This document shows positions 23,101-33,660 of a stretch of 64,000 nt of DNA, in pieces. The translations under genes and the position numbers were made by a program. Under the pieces are notes generated by a model. The model worked only from the letters and a program-made list of their open reading frames with translations, had not been told where the DNA came from and ran no database searches. Every line of letters starts with the position of its first letter. The first letter of the stretch is position 1. Origin of the DNA: Styela clava (lineage: Eukaryota > Chordata > Ascidiacea > Stolidobranchia > Styelidae); the NCBI RefSeq assembly GCF_964204865.1, contig NC_135261.1, positions 9,920,001 through 9,984,000 of the forward strand. The letters run 5' to 3'.

Positions 23101-26100
23101 TTATCTCAGTCATTGAGACCTCGAAAATAATATCTCAGTTTGGAGTTGTAGTGGTATCTATTTTTAAATTGGTTAGCACACGCTGAATAAATAAGCAAAG
23201 ATATTTACTAAGAGAAAAGACAACAATGTTATCTTCTTTCTGGACCTTGTAGACCTAAAATCACAATTAACAAATATATTTTTGATGTTTCAGGGACCTT
23301 TGTTACGAGTTGGTAACAAGAGATCATCAGATCGCCATGTTTTTCTTTTTGATTTTTTAATGGTTTCATGTAAGAGCAATCAAGCTAGACTGCCCACTGT
23401 TGCTGCTGCGTATGAATATAGACTCAAGGAGAGGATTTCTGTCAGAAAAGTTAGTTTATTATCTTCGAAATATATATATTATATATTTGACCATCAATTT
23501 TGAATTTTTTAATATCCACTTATTCTAAAATTCAGCTTTTGCTTCGCAATTAATTTCAAATAACTCTAATTTAACATAACATCAACTTCGATGATTCGAC
23601 CACAGTATCATTTTAGATTGTTCAAAATATTTTTTCTACTGTTCTTGGACTTCACCAGATAGTCAACAGTCAAGTTTTATTGCCATTTACATTTTGTTAT
23701 TAAATATGGAGTAGGTTGTCACTGAAAGGACCATAATTTAAGATGATGGCTAGAGCGCTCGACCTAACTACGTTGTTGGCATCGCTGGCTATATATTTCG
23801 GGCGCAAACCTGACACCTCACATGTGGTGTGCTAAATTGGGTGGGTGACGCCGAACTGGAAATCGTCCAATCCTTCCAAATAATAGTATATTTTTATATA
23901 CCCAGTTTACATGATCAAAGTAAAGATGTGAAAATGCTGCATAAAAAAGTAATATGATAATATGACTATTGTGCCAATATTTTACTTGCAATTTTTTATC
24001 TCCCAGGCCACTGTAAGAGATATTATTGATGAAGGAGGAGTGGAAAAGAACCAGTTTGAAATATTAGACGGAGAGAAAAAAGAATCTCATATCTTTCAAA
24101 CGAAGACGAAAGTGGACAAGAGAGCTTGGATGTCTCACTTAATTCGATTAAAATATCGATCAACTTTCGACAGAATGCTCGATCAGATCATCAGAGAAGA
24201 AGCAGCAAATCAAGTTTTACGACTGCCAACACCCGATAAGTGAGTTCAAATTGCCGAAAAAAGTTGTCTGGCATATCGTTTTCGAATATCCTAAACAGTA
24301 CTGGTCTAAGAAAGGACCCTTGTGGAAGTCTCAGGGGAACAGTTTTTTGAATGGCATTATGCCTGTTGGTTGATTATAATTTTATTTTAAATTGATTTCT
24401 GTAGCATAAATAGAACACTGTTACGATCATCCATGACATACATTTTCTAATTTATGGCGTTAGGAATACACTTTTTAATTGGTTGGCTACAGCTTCCACC
24501 ACCATGAAACAATTTACTGTGTCAGCTATACTCAACTCTCAACAGACTCCTGCCGTCAAACTTTGTGCTGTTTTGACCTTTCCTTTCTTTCAGAATAGAT
24601 ATATAAATACAATTTTTCTTTTCTACATTAACAACGTTTCCCAACCGGGATGAATTCCTCTCAGTGAGAAATTTTGCTTAGTATTCGACTGGCGCATAAT
24701 TCTAGCTAAAAATCCACTATTTTGACCGTTTTGGAACTTATTATGCTTTCCTCACTTGGTTTTTAATCTTTGATGGATCCTTACCTAGTGTTACGCACAA
24801 GTCTAATCTCGGCTTTTGGGCAGTTTGAGTAGTTTGTGTAAATGTGTGTATAAACCTTAATGCTAAATAAATGAATAATATTAGTGATATTACAACAGAT
24901 ATACTTTCTCCCTAAGAAAGACAACATTTTGGATGAATGACTATACGAACAATAATCCATTTCAGGTATCGTTTTGCTGAACCAGACAGCAATCAAAACT
25001 TAATTTTGGAAGAAAATGACACCACTTCAATTGATGGTCAGAATAATGCAATCAATAATAACAATAATACCCAATATGATGTCATAAAAGGTGGAACAGT
25101 TCTTAAACTTGTCGAGAGATTGACTTATCATCAATATTCGGGTATATATGTGGCATTTTTTAATCACTTTCTAATATTTTATCAGTTTCTTTTGTAATTC
25201 TGTTTTAGTTCACTATTATCAAAATATCCCTAATTACCTGTATGTTATAATTTTATATAAACTTTTGAAAAATATGAGGACTTTTGTCCTCTTTTGGTAT
25301 ATATAATAATAAGATTTAAAACACTACCACAAATGAAGCAACATGGATGGATCTTAGCTACTACATTATTTTAATGCAACTTTTACTAAAAATATTCCTA
25401 TATCATTATATTATATCAGACTAAGTTGAGGTCTTGTTAGGGTGGGTACTGATGCCAGCCATTCAATTTGGCTGTTTACAAGATTTATCAGTCAACTGTT
25501 AAATTATTTTATCTTAATTATTGTGATTGGTCTTACAGATCAAGGTTTTTCAAAAACGTTTCTGACAACATTCAGATCATTTTGTAAACCAAAAGAACTG
25601 CTCGATCTTTTGATTGAAAGGTATGTATTCAAGATTAAGCTAATGTTATCAAACTAAATGTTTACATTTTTTAAGAATATATCGAGACAGTAATTACTTG
25701 AACTTGAGTAATTACTTGCTGATCATTTTTGTGCTTATTTTGTCTTTATTAAATCTATCTATACACTACGCTCCGACCTCCTGAAGTATGCGCACCAAGA
25801 TGGCGTACAACCTGAACTCAGGTTGTGTACCAGAACCAGGTTAGGGTTCAGGTTATGCGACATCTTCGTGAGCATACTTCAGGAGTACCCTACGCTCATA
25901 TTTCAAATCAAAATTGTTTTATTTTATGATGTGAATGGAACATTGGTACCATATGTTGAGTAGTTTCACGATATCATTTCAGTTATATGTTGTAAAAGAA
26001 ATGAATGAACGTGACTTGGTTTAATTGAAACTCTAGATTAAAGATACTGAAATTACTCAATTTTAATGTAACTTTACTATATTTAACTGTCGGATTTAAA

Positions 26101-29100
26101 TATTCAAATTGTGTCTCGAAACTTTTAGATACAAAATACCAGAACCTCCACCAACACCAGAGCAACAGCTTGCCATTGATAGAGGTGAATTACCAAACAG
26201 AGAAGATTTGAAAAGATTTCGTAAAGAATATTTAACTCCAATATCACTTCGGTAACTACTTTTCAAATAACCTATCATTATCTTTGGAATACATACAAGA
26301 GGGGGGCTAATTAGATTAATCATTAAATTGAAAGTATTAATGTCATGAACATCAAAATCCCAATTTCTCATAGCGATGATGGTGACCCATTATTATATCC
26401 ATACTTTGCATTCAGACAATTGTAAATCAAAAATTAAATTTGTTACATCATTGTCACAGTTTAAGCTTGTATATTCACAACAATTCAACTATACCGGTAT
26501 TTTATTTATACTTGTATCCGGTATCGGCCCATTCTCTCATGCCTGTGAATATCCTCCGCATCTAATTTTGGCCCACGGTTCTTAATTATACTCACCAGTA
26601 TCGGCCCCTTGTGGGTGCTTCACTCTCATGGCCCTCCAATATTCATCCGTTTCTAATTTTGTCACCCGGTCGATCAACTTTGGGGAACCACTTGTAAAGA
26701 GCCTTGTTCAGAGGAAAAAGTGTGAAAAAGCTTCATATTGAAAAATAAATTCTTATCTTTCAGTGTGATGAATGTTATTCGACAGTGGCTTGAACACCAT
26801 TGGTATGATTTTGATCGCGATGAAGAATTATTAGCGGAAGTCGAAAAGTTTATCGGATCTGTTCGTGGAAAAAACATGAAAAAATGGGCGAGAACTATGT
26901 TGAAGATTATTGAAAGAAAGAAAAAGAGTAGCGAGAATAATTATCCCGAGTTAGTCTATTTCTTTATCATTGTTATCTTAATAAGCAAGAAGATTTTGAA
27001 GTGAATCATGAGAATTTTTTTTTTCACCTCTGAGCAGGGATGGCCAAAATCGAATATATTACTATTCCAAATACAATCTGAGAAAATATTTTTGAATATG
27101 AAATATCGAATCCATTCTAAATTAAGGAGTTTAAAAGGAAAATAACATGAACAACTATATCTTGATCATACATACATTGATCATATCTAAGATGACATGA
27201 ATATAAAAGTCATTGTTTTCTGTATGTTGTTTGTTACCAATTGAGATATCTAAATTATTCCTAAATTCAAAAATTTACTTGATTGGAAATATTGAATTTT
27301 GAATGTATGCTATTCGTTTTGGACATCCCTGCCTTGGAGTCAGAGACAAATATCTTGTCAATCAGGGATCGGGAGTCCTGCGCTGTTTTCCAAATATTCA
27401 GATTCTGGTGTGAAGTCACCAAGACAGAATATCTCTAAATTCACATCTTTCTTGCGAAATAGTATTTTCTCGAAAGTTTGGTCATTAAACGAAGAAAAAC
27501 AGGTACTCCCGTAGTGTGTGTACCAGGTTAGGGTTAGGCCATAATTTCATTCCGATTTTTCTTATTTTCAGTTCTATTATGAGTTCGCGGACTGTCTGTG
27601 TTAGCCAAGTGAATATACCATCTGTCCATAGGTTTCAGTCCCTTTACACAACTTGATTAAAGTAGGAGAACAAAATTAGTTACCTCCATATTGTTACACA
27701 CACTTCTGGAGCGCTAAAAATATACATCACTGGCCATAGAACATCATGTGTAACATATTTTAAACTTATTTAATATTAATTCATCCCATTTACTGAATAT
27801 TATTTTTAGATTTTCATTCACTGAGGAAGCACCACCTGTTGAATGGAATCTGACCCATGACCCTTCAAAATTTAATTTATTTACTTTGCATCCAATCGAA
27901 ATTGCCAGACAACTTACTTTAATTGAGTTCAGTTTATACAGGTATGTCTGATTTTAAATTTGTGTAATTGCTGTTGTATAAAATAAATGTTGTTCTCTCT
28001 ATTATACATTTAAAATGGTAAAAACAATATTGATTTTGGATCCATGCATGATTTTTCTTGTATAATAAATCAATTATAGTTCAAGTTTAATTATAGTCAA
28101 GTTCATAGCCTATTAAATTTATTTGACTGGAACGGCATTTCATTCCGTGATCTTTCACCTGCGATATCAAATTAGTTTCAACATGCTATTGACTGGGTAT
28201 TGCACATTGCTTACACACTTGTATAATTTTCAAACAATTTTTTTTTCCATTTACAGGAGAGTTCAGCCTTCAGAATTGATAGGGTCTGTATGGACTAAAG
28301 TTGGCAAGGAAACAAATTCTCCAAATTTATTAAAAATGATTCATTTTTCTACGAAAATAACAAGATGGATTTCTAAAACTATAATTGAAGTAAGTGTTCA
28401 TTTTCTGAATGCTATCGGTTATAACTTTCACTGTGACAAGCATGAGCCATGGTCACTTCTATTATGGCTCAAACTTGGGTCCGAAATAAAGACAAAAAAG
28501 AAAAACATAAATATATGACATGTGGCACTGTATCGTTTGTCTAATTTACTGTGTTTCAGTGTTACCAGACAAAATATTTTAGCGTAAATACCCACTTTCG
28601 AGACTTCGAAAGCACTTGGTCTATTGCCCGGGTGTGCAACAGGCGGCCCGCTGGTCATAACCCGTCCGTCAAAGCCATTCAGTGTGGCCCTTGTAAACAC
28701 TCAATTTTTCCCCATCAAAAAAATCCTAGTCCGACCTATTTTTTTAAGGTGATCACATGGGTGAAACTATATAATGTTTTTTGCTCTTGCTGCTGCGTTA
28801 TATCTGCGTTGTTTTGCTTGGTTTCATTATTACCACAAGGCAGAGTAATAGCCGGATTCTCTCTTCATGCTTTCTCGCATGGATAAACTAAATTTATTGT
28901 GGGGCTCGGCTAGATGTCTGAAGTTCTGAAGTTGGTTATATGGCCCATCGACAAAAATTGTTGCGCACTCCTGGTCTAGTATTTAAAAAGATAGTGAATT
29001 TGTTCCAACAAGAATTTCTTTGTTGAAAATGACGTAATTCAGAATACATTCAATATTCCATATTAGAAAATAATATTTCAGAACGTATTGGGAACAGTAA

Positions 29101-32100
29101 ATTGCTCTATTATGTCAAGCTTTTTTCGTATGTTCAACCTATTATTCAATATTTCCATATTTACATTATTTTCAGATTTCAAATCATGATGAAAGATTGG
29201 CTGCAATGAATAGAGCTATAGAAGTCATGCAAGTTATGAAACAATTGAATAATTTCAACGGATTGTTAGAATTTGTTGCTGCTTTCAATTCTTCTGCTGT
29301 CCACAGACTTAATCATACCAAAGAGGTAGGTAGAGTATCATGCAACCTGTTTCACTAGTCTTGTGTAGTCGAATACTCAACTTGTTCCATTTTTGTGTTG
29401 ACAGGCACGGCTGTTAAGGTTTTTCACACTTTTGTACTGAACAAATTTTTTTATTTGTCATTTACATAATTTTCTTGTGAATGAGTCTTGGATGTAATGT
29501 AAAAACCTTCCAAATTCCCAAAAGAAGCGTTGTTTAATTAGTTTTTGTTATCTTATTTTTTATTTTAGAGTTTGTCTGATCGATACTCAAAAATAAGAAA
29601 AGAATGCATGGATATGTGTGATTCGAGATTGACAAAAACATTAGAAAGATTGCGATCAATTGATCCACCTTGTGTTCCCTTTGTTGGTAAGTTTTTTTAT
29701 CAGGCCATTATATTGGACCTGATTTTTTTTATTGATCCTGGTTATGGGTAAAACCATTTCATGGCATTTCCCAGCATAGGCATCGCCACAGGATTTAAAC
29801 CTGCTGGGACTGGGGTGAGAACTGACTAGTTTTATTGTTTTATATGTAAGCTGCTAAAAGGCCATCATATTCAGTTTTTCGAGGGCCCAATATTTTATCC
29901 CAAATTTTTGGTACACACCTTTATATGGTATTAAGTGGAGTTCATTTAGCGTTTCGCTTAAATCTTTTTTGACGTCTCTGTAGTCAATTGTGTCTATATT
30001 CCTATTTCTTATAGTCCTTCGTGTCTATATTCATGCATTGCTCTTTTAGGTAGGATTGCTAAATTCAATATTACAAGCCCTAAACAGCAATAGTAACACT
30101 GTTATATATCTCCTTATGTTATATATATTACTCATTTTAATGATTTAATTTTTGTTTCAGGTACTTTTCTTACAAATATTTTGAAAACAGAAGAAGGTAA
30201 TCCACATTTACTTCCCAACTATCCTGAAAATTTGGAATTAATAAATTTCAGCAAAAGGTAAGAGTTGTTCCATTTTTTATATATTTCTGCGTTCATTATG
30301 TCTAATGACAAAAGTCAGACAAGTTAATTTTCTTCTATCTTTCATTTTTATTCTGCATAGCTAAGTAAGTGGCTAAGTAGATATTTAACAGTTAATTACG
30401 AGTACCTTGGCAAAATTTCTCTTTTTATATATGCGTGACGATGATTCTAGTAAAAATATAAAAAAGCCAACACTCAATCGACTTGGTTGTTAGTATCAAT
30501 CTGAGAATGCGCTCCAGAAGTGTGTGTACCAATATTGAGGTAACTAATTTTGTTTGCCTATCTTACATCAAGTTGTGTAAAGGGACTGAAACCTATGGGC
30601 AGGGGGTATATTCACTTGGCTAACACAGACAGTCTCCAAACTCGTAATAGAACTAAAATAAGGAAAATCGGAATAAAATGACGGCCTCACCCTAACCTGG
30701 CACATTCTCTACGGGAGTACCAAATCTTTTGTATTGTCTGAGTACTTATACTTTTCTGAAACCTTATTTACAGTGGAACCTAATAAAATTTTAATTAATT
30801 AATTTTTATTTTGAATTTCTGATTTTAGGAGGAAAGTTGCTGCGATCATGCTTGAAGTTCAACAATATCAAGCTATGCCATACAATCTAACGTCTGTTCA
30901 AACAATCAAAGATTTCTTCATCAATCTTGACCCATTAGATGGACGAACAGATAAACAATTTAATGATCATTTATTTCACACTTCACTGAAGATCGAACCC
31001 AGGGAAGACAGACCACCTAAATTTGTAAGTATTTTGATTTCACTGAAAAGTAAATTTTTCTCGCTTCTTTTATTTAGCGCTACTGATAGTTATAATATAA
31101 ATAATTGGTTAAACATAATCATACCAGACGTGAACTGGTAATCGGACCATAGGCCATGGTTGATCATATGATGAAGTCAACTTATTGCTTTTCCTCGGAA
31201 TGCGATAAAGTAATGTTGTGCAAGTCAATTAGTGTTAGGAATATAATTTGCTTATTTATCATGGGGGGAGGAAAGTGGATAAGATGGATTAATCTTATGG
31301 TGGACCCAGCCTCTCATCCGGTTACTAGCAATAATCAGAACCATCCTGTGGTGGCGAGAAGTAGAGCAATCCTCTCCTCTGCAGTACCAGATTTTAATGT
31401 TTTTTGTCGCCTGGAGTTCTTTATCAAATTTCAAGATTAAAAATTAGAGATAGTTTTAAATGATATAGTTGGAATTTTGGTATTACAAGTTGGATTTTTG
31501 AACTCGCGAATAAAAGTATTTTTACTTTTCATTCTGAATTTCTTACTTTTTTTTTCTAAATTGAAGATATGTCTTATTAATTTGTGTGTGTGACTTTATT
31601 TCGAATAATGTTCACTAATGCTTGTACTGTTAGTTTTTCTGCAAATGTAACTTTCAGTAACTTTGTTTTCAGCCCCGTTCTTTCACTGACAAGGAAATCA
31701 AATCACCAGGCACTGTGCCTGGTAAGCGACACGTGTCTCGGACTCTCACTAAAGAAGATTTTAAAAACATGGACAGAATACCAATCAGAAGGGATCATAG
31801 TCTAAGACTTTCAAACTCAGATAAGAGACATTCGTTAATTTTATCACCGACTCAAAAGCGAGAAACTTTCGATACGATGTCGGTACGAAATTTTGTCTTT
31901 ACGGATACTGGGAAAACACCATCACCAAAAGAAGAACCTCCTGCGCCACCCCGACCACCTAGAGAGCCCCGATCTCAATCTCTGCATGGAATTGACCTTG
32001 TCTCAGCTCCGCCTACGATGTCAGATCGCTCACGGTTTAACTTTGATTTATCCACTTCAAGATTGGGTCCGAATTTCAACAACCCCCTATCTGGTGCCCC

Positions 32101-32770
32101 ACCACTTTCTGCGATTCCTCCTACACCTGCAACCGCTCCTGCTCGATCATTTACAAATGGAACTCACACCCCACTCGAATCTGGTCAAATTTCACCCCCT
32201 TCTGCGCAGTTAGATTTAGGGGAACCAGAATTGATTCCGCCACCCCTGCCTCCAAGAGAACCATGGAGGTTAAATGGGGGATATTCAGAAAGGCACCCAC
32301 TTTATAATAAAAATTCTATTGATAGATCGTCACCCCCTTCGACACCTCCTCCCATACCACCTCGTGACCCCCCAAACATCCCCCCTCGTGCACCTGTGAG
32401 GTCAATGCCGTATTCTCGCAACTATGACATTCAACCTGGTACGCCTCACATTAACACAAATGGGGGTCGATATGTCGTCGACCCCACTTGGGACCCTTCA
32501 CCCACTGTTCAAATCCCATATGCACACGGAGTCAGTAATTTTCATAGTTTCGAAAATTTACCCCAACAAGTGGATCCTGATCCCAGGGTCACTACAGTGG
32601 TCACTCCGACTGCATTTGATTTCACAGATTTCTCACAATCGCTCGGGGGAACTCCACCCAGGGGAGGTTGGGTTTCTGGTGGAGCTCCTGCTATGAATGA
32701 ACACCCCCGTTTCACATCGAATGATGCCCCCCCACCCATCCCAAGAAGACAGCCTAGTTCGACAACTTAA
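14193..32770 (+). CDS. Sos: Son of sevenless (Sos), Ras/Rac guanine nucleotide exchange factor
   Basis: The 23 exons are 14193-14261, 14657-14773, 16618-16752, 17156-17317, 17777-17855, 18484-18620, 19238-19381, 20631-20840, 22018-22142, 22783-22909, 23294-23449, 24007-24239, 24966-25141, 25539-25620, 26129-26251, 26764-26949, 27810-27941, 28257-28389, 29176-29325, 29569-29686, 30161-30257, 30829-31024 and 31673-32770. All phases close to 1394 codons plus stop; human SOS1 has 1333. Approximate domains are: histone fold 1-185, DH 190-390, PH 395-550, REM 560-750, CDC25 755-1030 and a proline-rich tail to 1394. The CDC25 domain keeps [11 protein letters not shown] and NSPNLLKMI. Its helical hairpin keeps the equivalents of human F929, L938, E942 and N944. 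The REM domain keeps LR and W equivalents of 687/688 and 729 at the allosteric Ras site. GRB2 SH3 ligands include PPPLPPRE (about 1218), PPPIPPRD (about 1254) and PPPIPRR near the end. The start ATG has an in-frame TAA nine bases upstream. Intron 2 uses a GC donor. Confidence 0.97.
14774..14775 (+). other. Non-canonical GC splice donor of Sos intron 2
   Basis: Exon 2 must end with CAG at 14771-14773 to join GAT (Asp) at 16618 in frame, giving NVQ|DAKEQV, the counterpart of the human exon 2/3 junction. The next bases are GCAAAG, so the intron is GC-AG. Reading on, the frame stops at TAA near 14834, and the last GT before that stop (GGGTAACC) would give the wrong phase. Confidence 0.75.
15114..16364. 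mobile_element. hAT-type element in Sos intron 2 with 8-bp duplication GATGTATC
   Basis: This 1251-bp insertion has termini CAGGGGCGCAGCCAGG and CCTGGCTGCGCCCCTG, exact inverted repeats. The duplication GATGTATC flanks it at 15106-15113 and 16365-16372. Inside are two diverged direct repeats of about 140 bases (about 15258-15400 and 16048-16175) that share AACTGGT, AGAAGCG, ATTTCACTTTCA and TAATATA words. The open frames at 15290-15517 (+) and 15890-16304 (-) lie in these repeats and resemble no transposase. It is best read as a non-autonomous element. Confidence 0.88.
17356..17533 (+). repeat. Dispersed SINE-like repeat, copy 2, in Sos intron 4
   Basis: This is the longest intact copy of the family seen at 8834 and 31235. 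It begins TAGGATAGGATTTACATATT, contains TTATCCCGGGGGAG and GGCGAACCACGGCCTCTCGT, and ends near AACCGACCAGCG. No target duplication or tRNA head was evident, so the class is left open. Confidence 0.6.
21515..21801. mobile_element. hAT-type MITE in Sos intron 8
   Basis: The ends are CAGTGGGTTCCAAA on the left and GATAACCACTG on the right, imperfect inverted repeats of the CAGTGGTT type. Near-identical 8-mers flank it: GATTAGAC at 21507-21514 and GACTAGAC at 21802-21809 (7 of 8). The interior is AT-rich with a G run near 21770 and no coding capacity. Confidence 0.7.
25774..25889. mobile_element. Short foldback MITE in Sos intron 14, 8-bp duplication CTACGCTC
   Basis: This 116-bp palindromic element has arms CTCCTGAAGTATGCGCACCA and the complement ending GCATACTTCAGGAG. 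It is flanked by CTACGCTC at 25766-25773 and 25890-25897. It is the same family as 53839-53948 and is related by its terminal and GGTTAGGGTT words to the longer 213-216 bp family (27502, 30509, 44462, 51011). Confidence 0.82.
27502..27714 (-). mobile_element. Medium MITE family (about 215 bp), copy in Sos intron 16
   Basis: It runs from GGTACTCCCGTAGTGTG to CACTTCTGGAGCGC and is the reverse complement of the copies at 30509, 44462 and 51011. The flanking 8-mers GAAAAACA and TAAAAATA agree at 6 of 8 positions. The internal words GGTTAGGGTTAGGCCATAAT and CCCATAGGTTTCAGTCCC are shared by all copies. Confidence 0.75.
28627..28973. mobile_element. hAT-type MITE-like insertion in Sos intron 18
   Basis: The left end CCGGGTGTGCAACAGGC and the right end GTTGCGCACTCCTG are imperfect inverted repeats typical of hAT-related elements with GTGCAAC ends. 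The flanks GTCTATTG (28619-28626) and GTCTAGTA (28974-28981) agree at 6 of 8 positions. No transposase is present. Confidence 0.55.
30509..30721 (+). mobile_element. Medium MITE family, copy in Sos intron 21
   Basis: This copy lies in the opposite orientation to the one in intron 16, beginning GCGCTCCAGAAGTGTGTGTA and ending near TACGGGAGTACC. It is nearly the reverse complement of 27502-27714 over its whole length. A clear target duplication was not found. The two opposed copies in one gene could pair in the primary transcript. Confidence 0.75.
31235..31330 (+). repeat. Dispersed SINE-like repeat, copy 3, in Sos intron 22
   Basis: A degraded copy of the 17356 family. It keeps TTAGGA at the start, CTTATTTATC, GGGGGGAGGAAAG, the ATGGTGGACC counterpart of ATGGCGAACC, and CCTCTCATCCGGTTAC. 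Confidence 0.5.
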
Positions 32771-32798
32771 GCGAAAATGAGAATTAAACCTTCAAAAA

Positions 32799-32804
32799 AT
32801 AAAT
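32799..32804 (+). terminator. Possible proximal polyadenylation signal of Sos
   Basis: AATAAA lies 29 bases after the Sos stop codon. That would give an unusually short 3'UTR. The AT-rich sequence further on (to about 34100) contains several weaker variants, so a longer 3'UTR is also possible. Confidence 0.3.
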
Positions 32805-33569
32805 CATGCAACTTGGCGAACTTTTTTCCACAACTAGTATAAGGGAAGCTTTGCACAACCGGCTACTTAGAATTGCACATTGGCGGGTCGAAGTTTTCTC
32901 ATCCCTGCGATCGAACCACAATCCTGAGAGCAGTTTTGTTCTTGTCCTCGAGGTTCGCAAGGGTCAATTTTTTGGACGACAAGGCTATTCATAATTATAT
33001 ACATAAGCAGTTTCATTTGCAAGGTTCAATTTGATGAACGACCGAGCTATTCTCAATAACGTATGCTGTAAATTCTCAATAACTCATCCTTGTTAAGTGT
33101 TGTAATGTTTGTTGTTTTTCAATATAAATCTTACTATTCTTCTAACTTGAATCGTGTGATATTTGTTCGAGCCTTCTCTCATTTAAGAATTATATCTCAG
33201 TGGTCGGTACTCGCATATATATTCACAGCATTACATGTTTTTGTAAACAAAAAGTTCGACGAAACGTTTATTATTTGCAGTTTTTCTCTCCCTTTGTTTT
33301 TTCGAACTGTAATGATTTTATTATTTTTTTTCTTTTTTCAGCTTTTCTGCCATTAATATTGTTCCATTTCTAAAATATGTGCTTTTATGCTTGCGAACTC
33401 GTTTGTGGAATGACAATTTTAGCAAAACCTGAAATTTTTCAATTTTTATTTTTTTCACCCACCATTATTTGAATGAAGTATATTTAGAGAAATCATTTGA
33501 ATGAAATGTGAATTTTTTTTTTTTTTTTAGAATTCAAAAATTTGAAACTTATTTTTGTTCTATGCAAGG

Positions 33570-33660
33570 GAAGAGTCCTGCTGTACACTAACACAAATAT
33601 ACACAGAAATACGTTTGTGTTAGTGTGAAACAGGTGTGTTAGTGTTCAGCAATACTCTTG
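33570..33660. repeat. Imperfect palindrome, foldback MITE-like
   Basis: AAGAGTCCTGCTGTACACTA is mirrored by the complement ending TAGTGTTCAGCAATACTCTT. GTGTTAGTGTG words lie inside the palindrome. Length and symmetry fit a very short foldback element. No target duplication was identified. Confidence 0.6.

Noticed and set aside
31893..32213. Alternative 106-codon ORF inside Sos exon 23
   Set aside because: Out-of-frame shadow of the proline-rich Sos tail.
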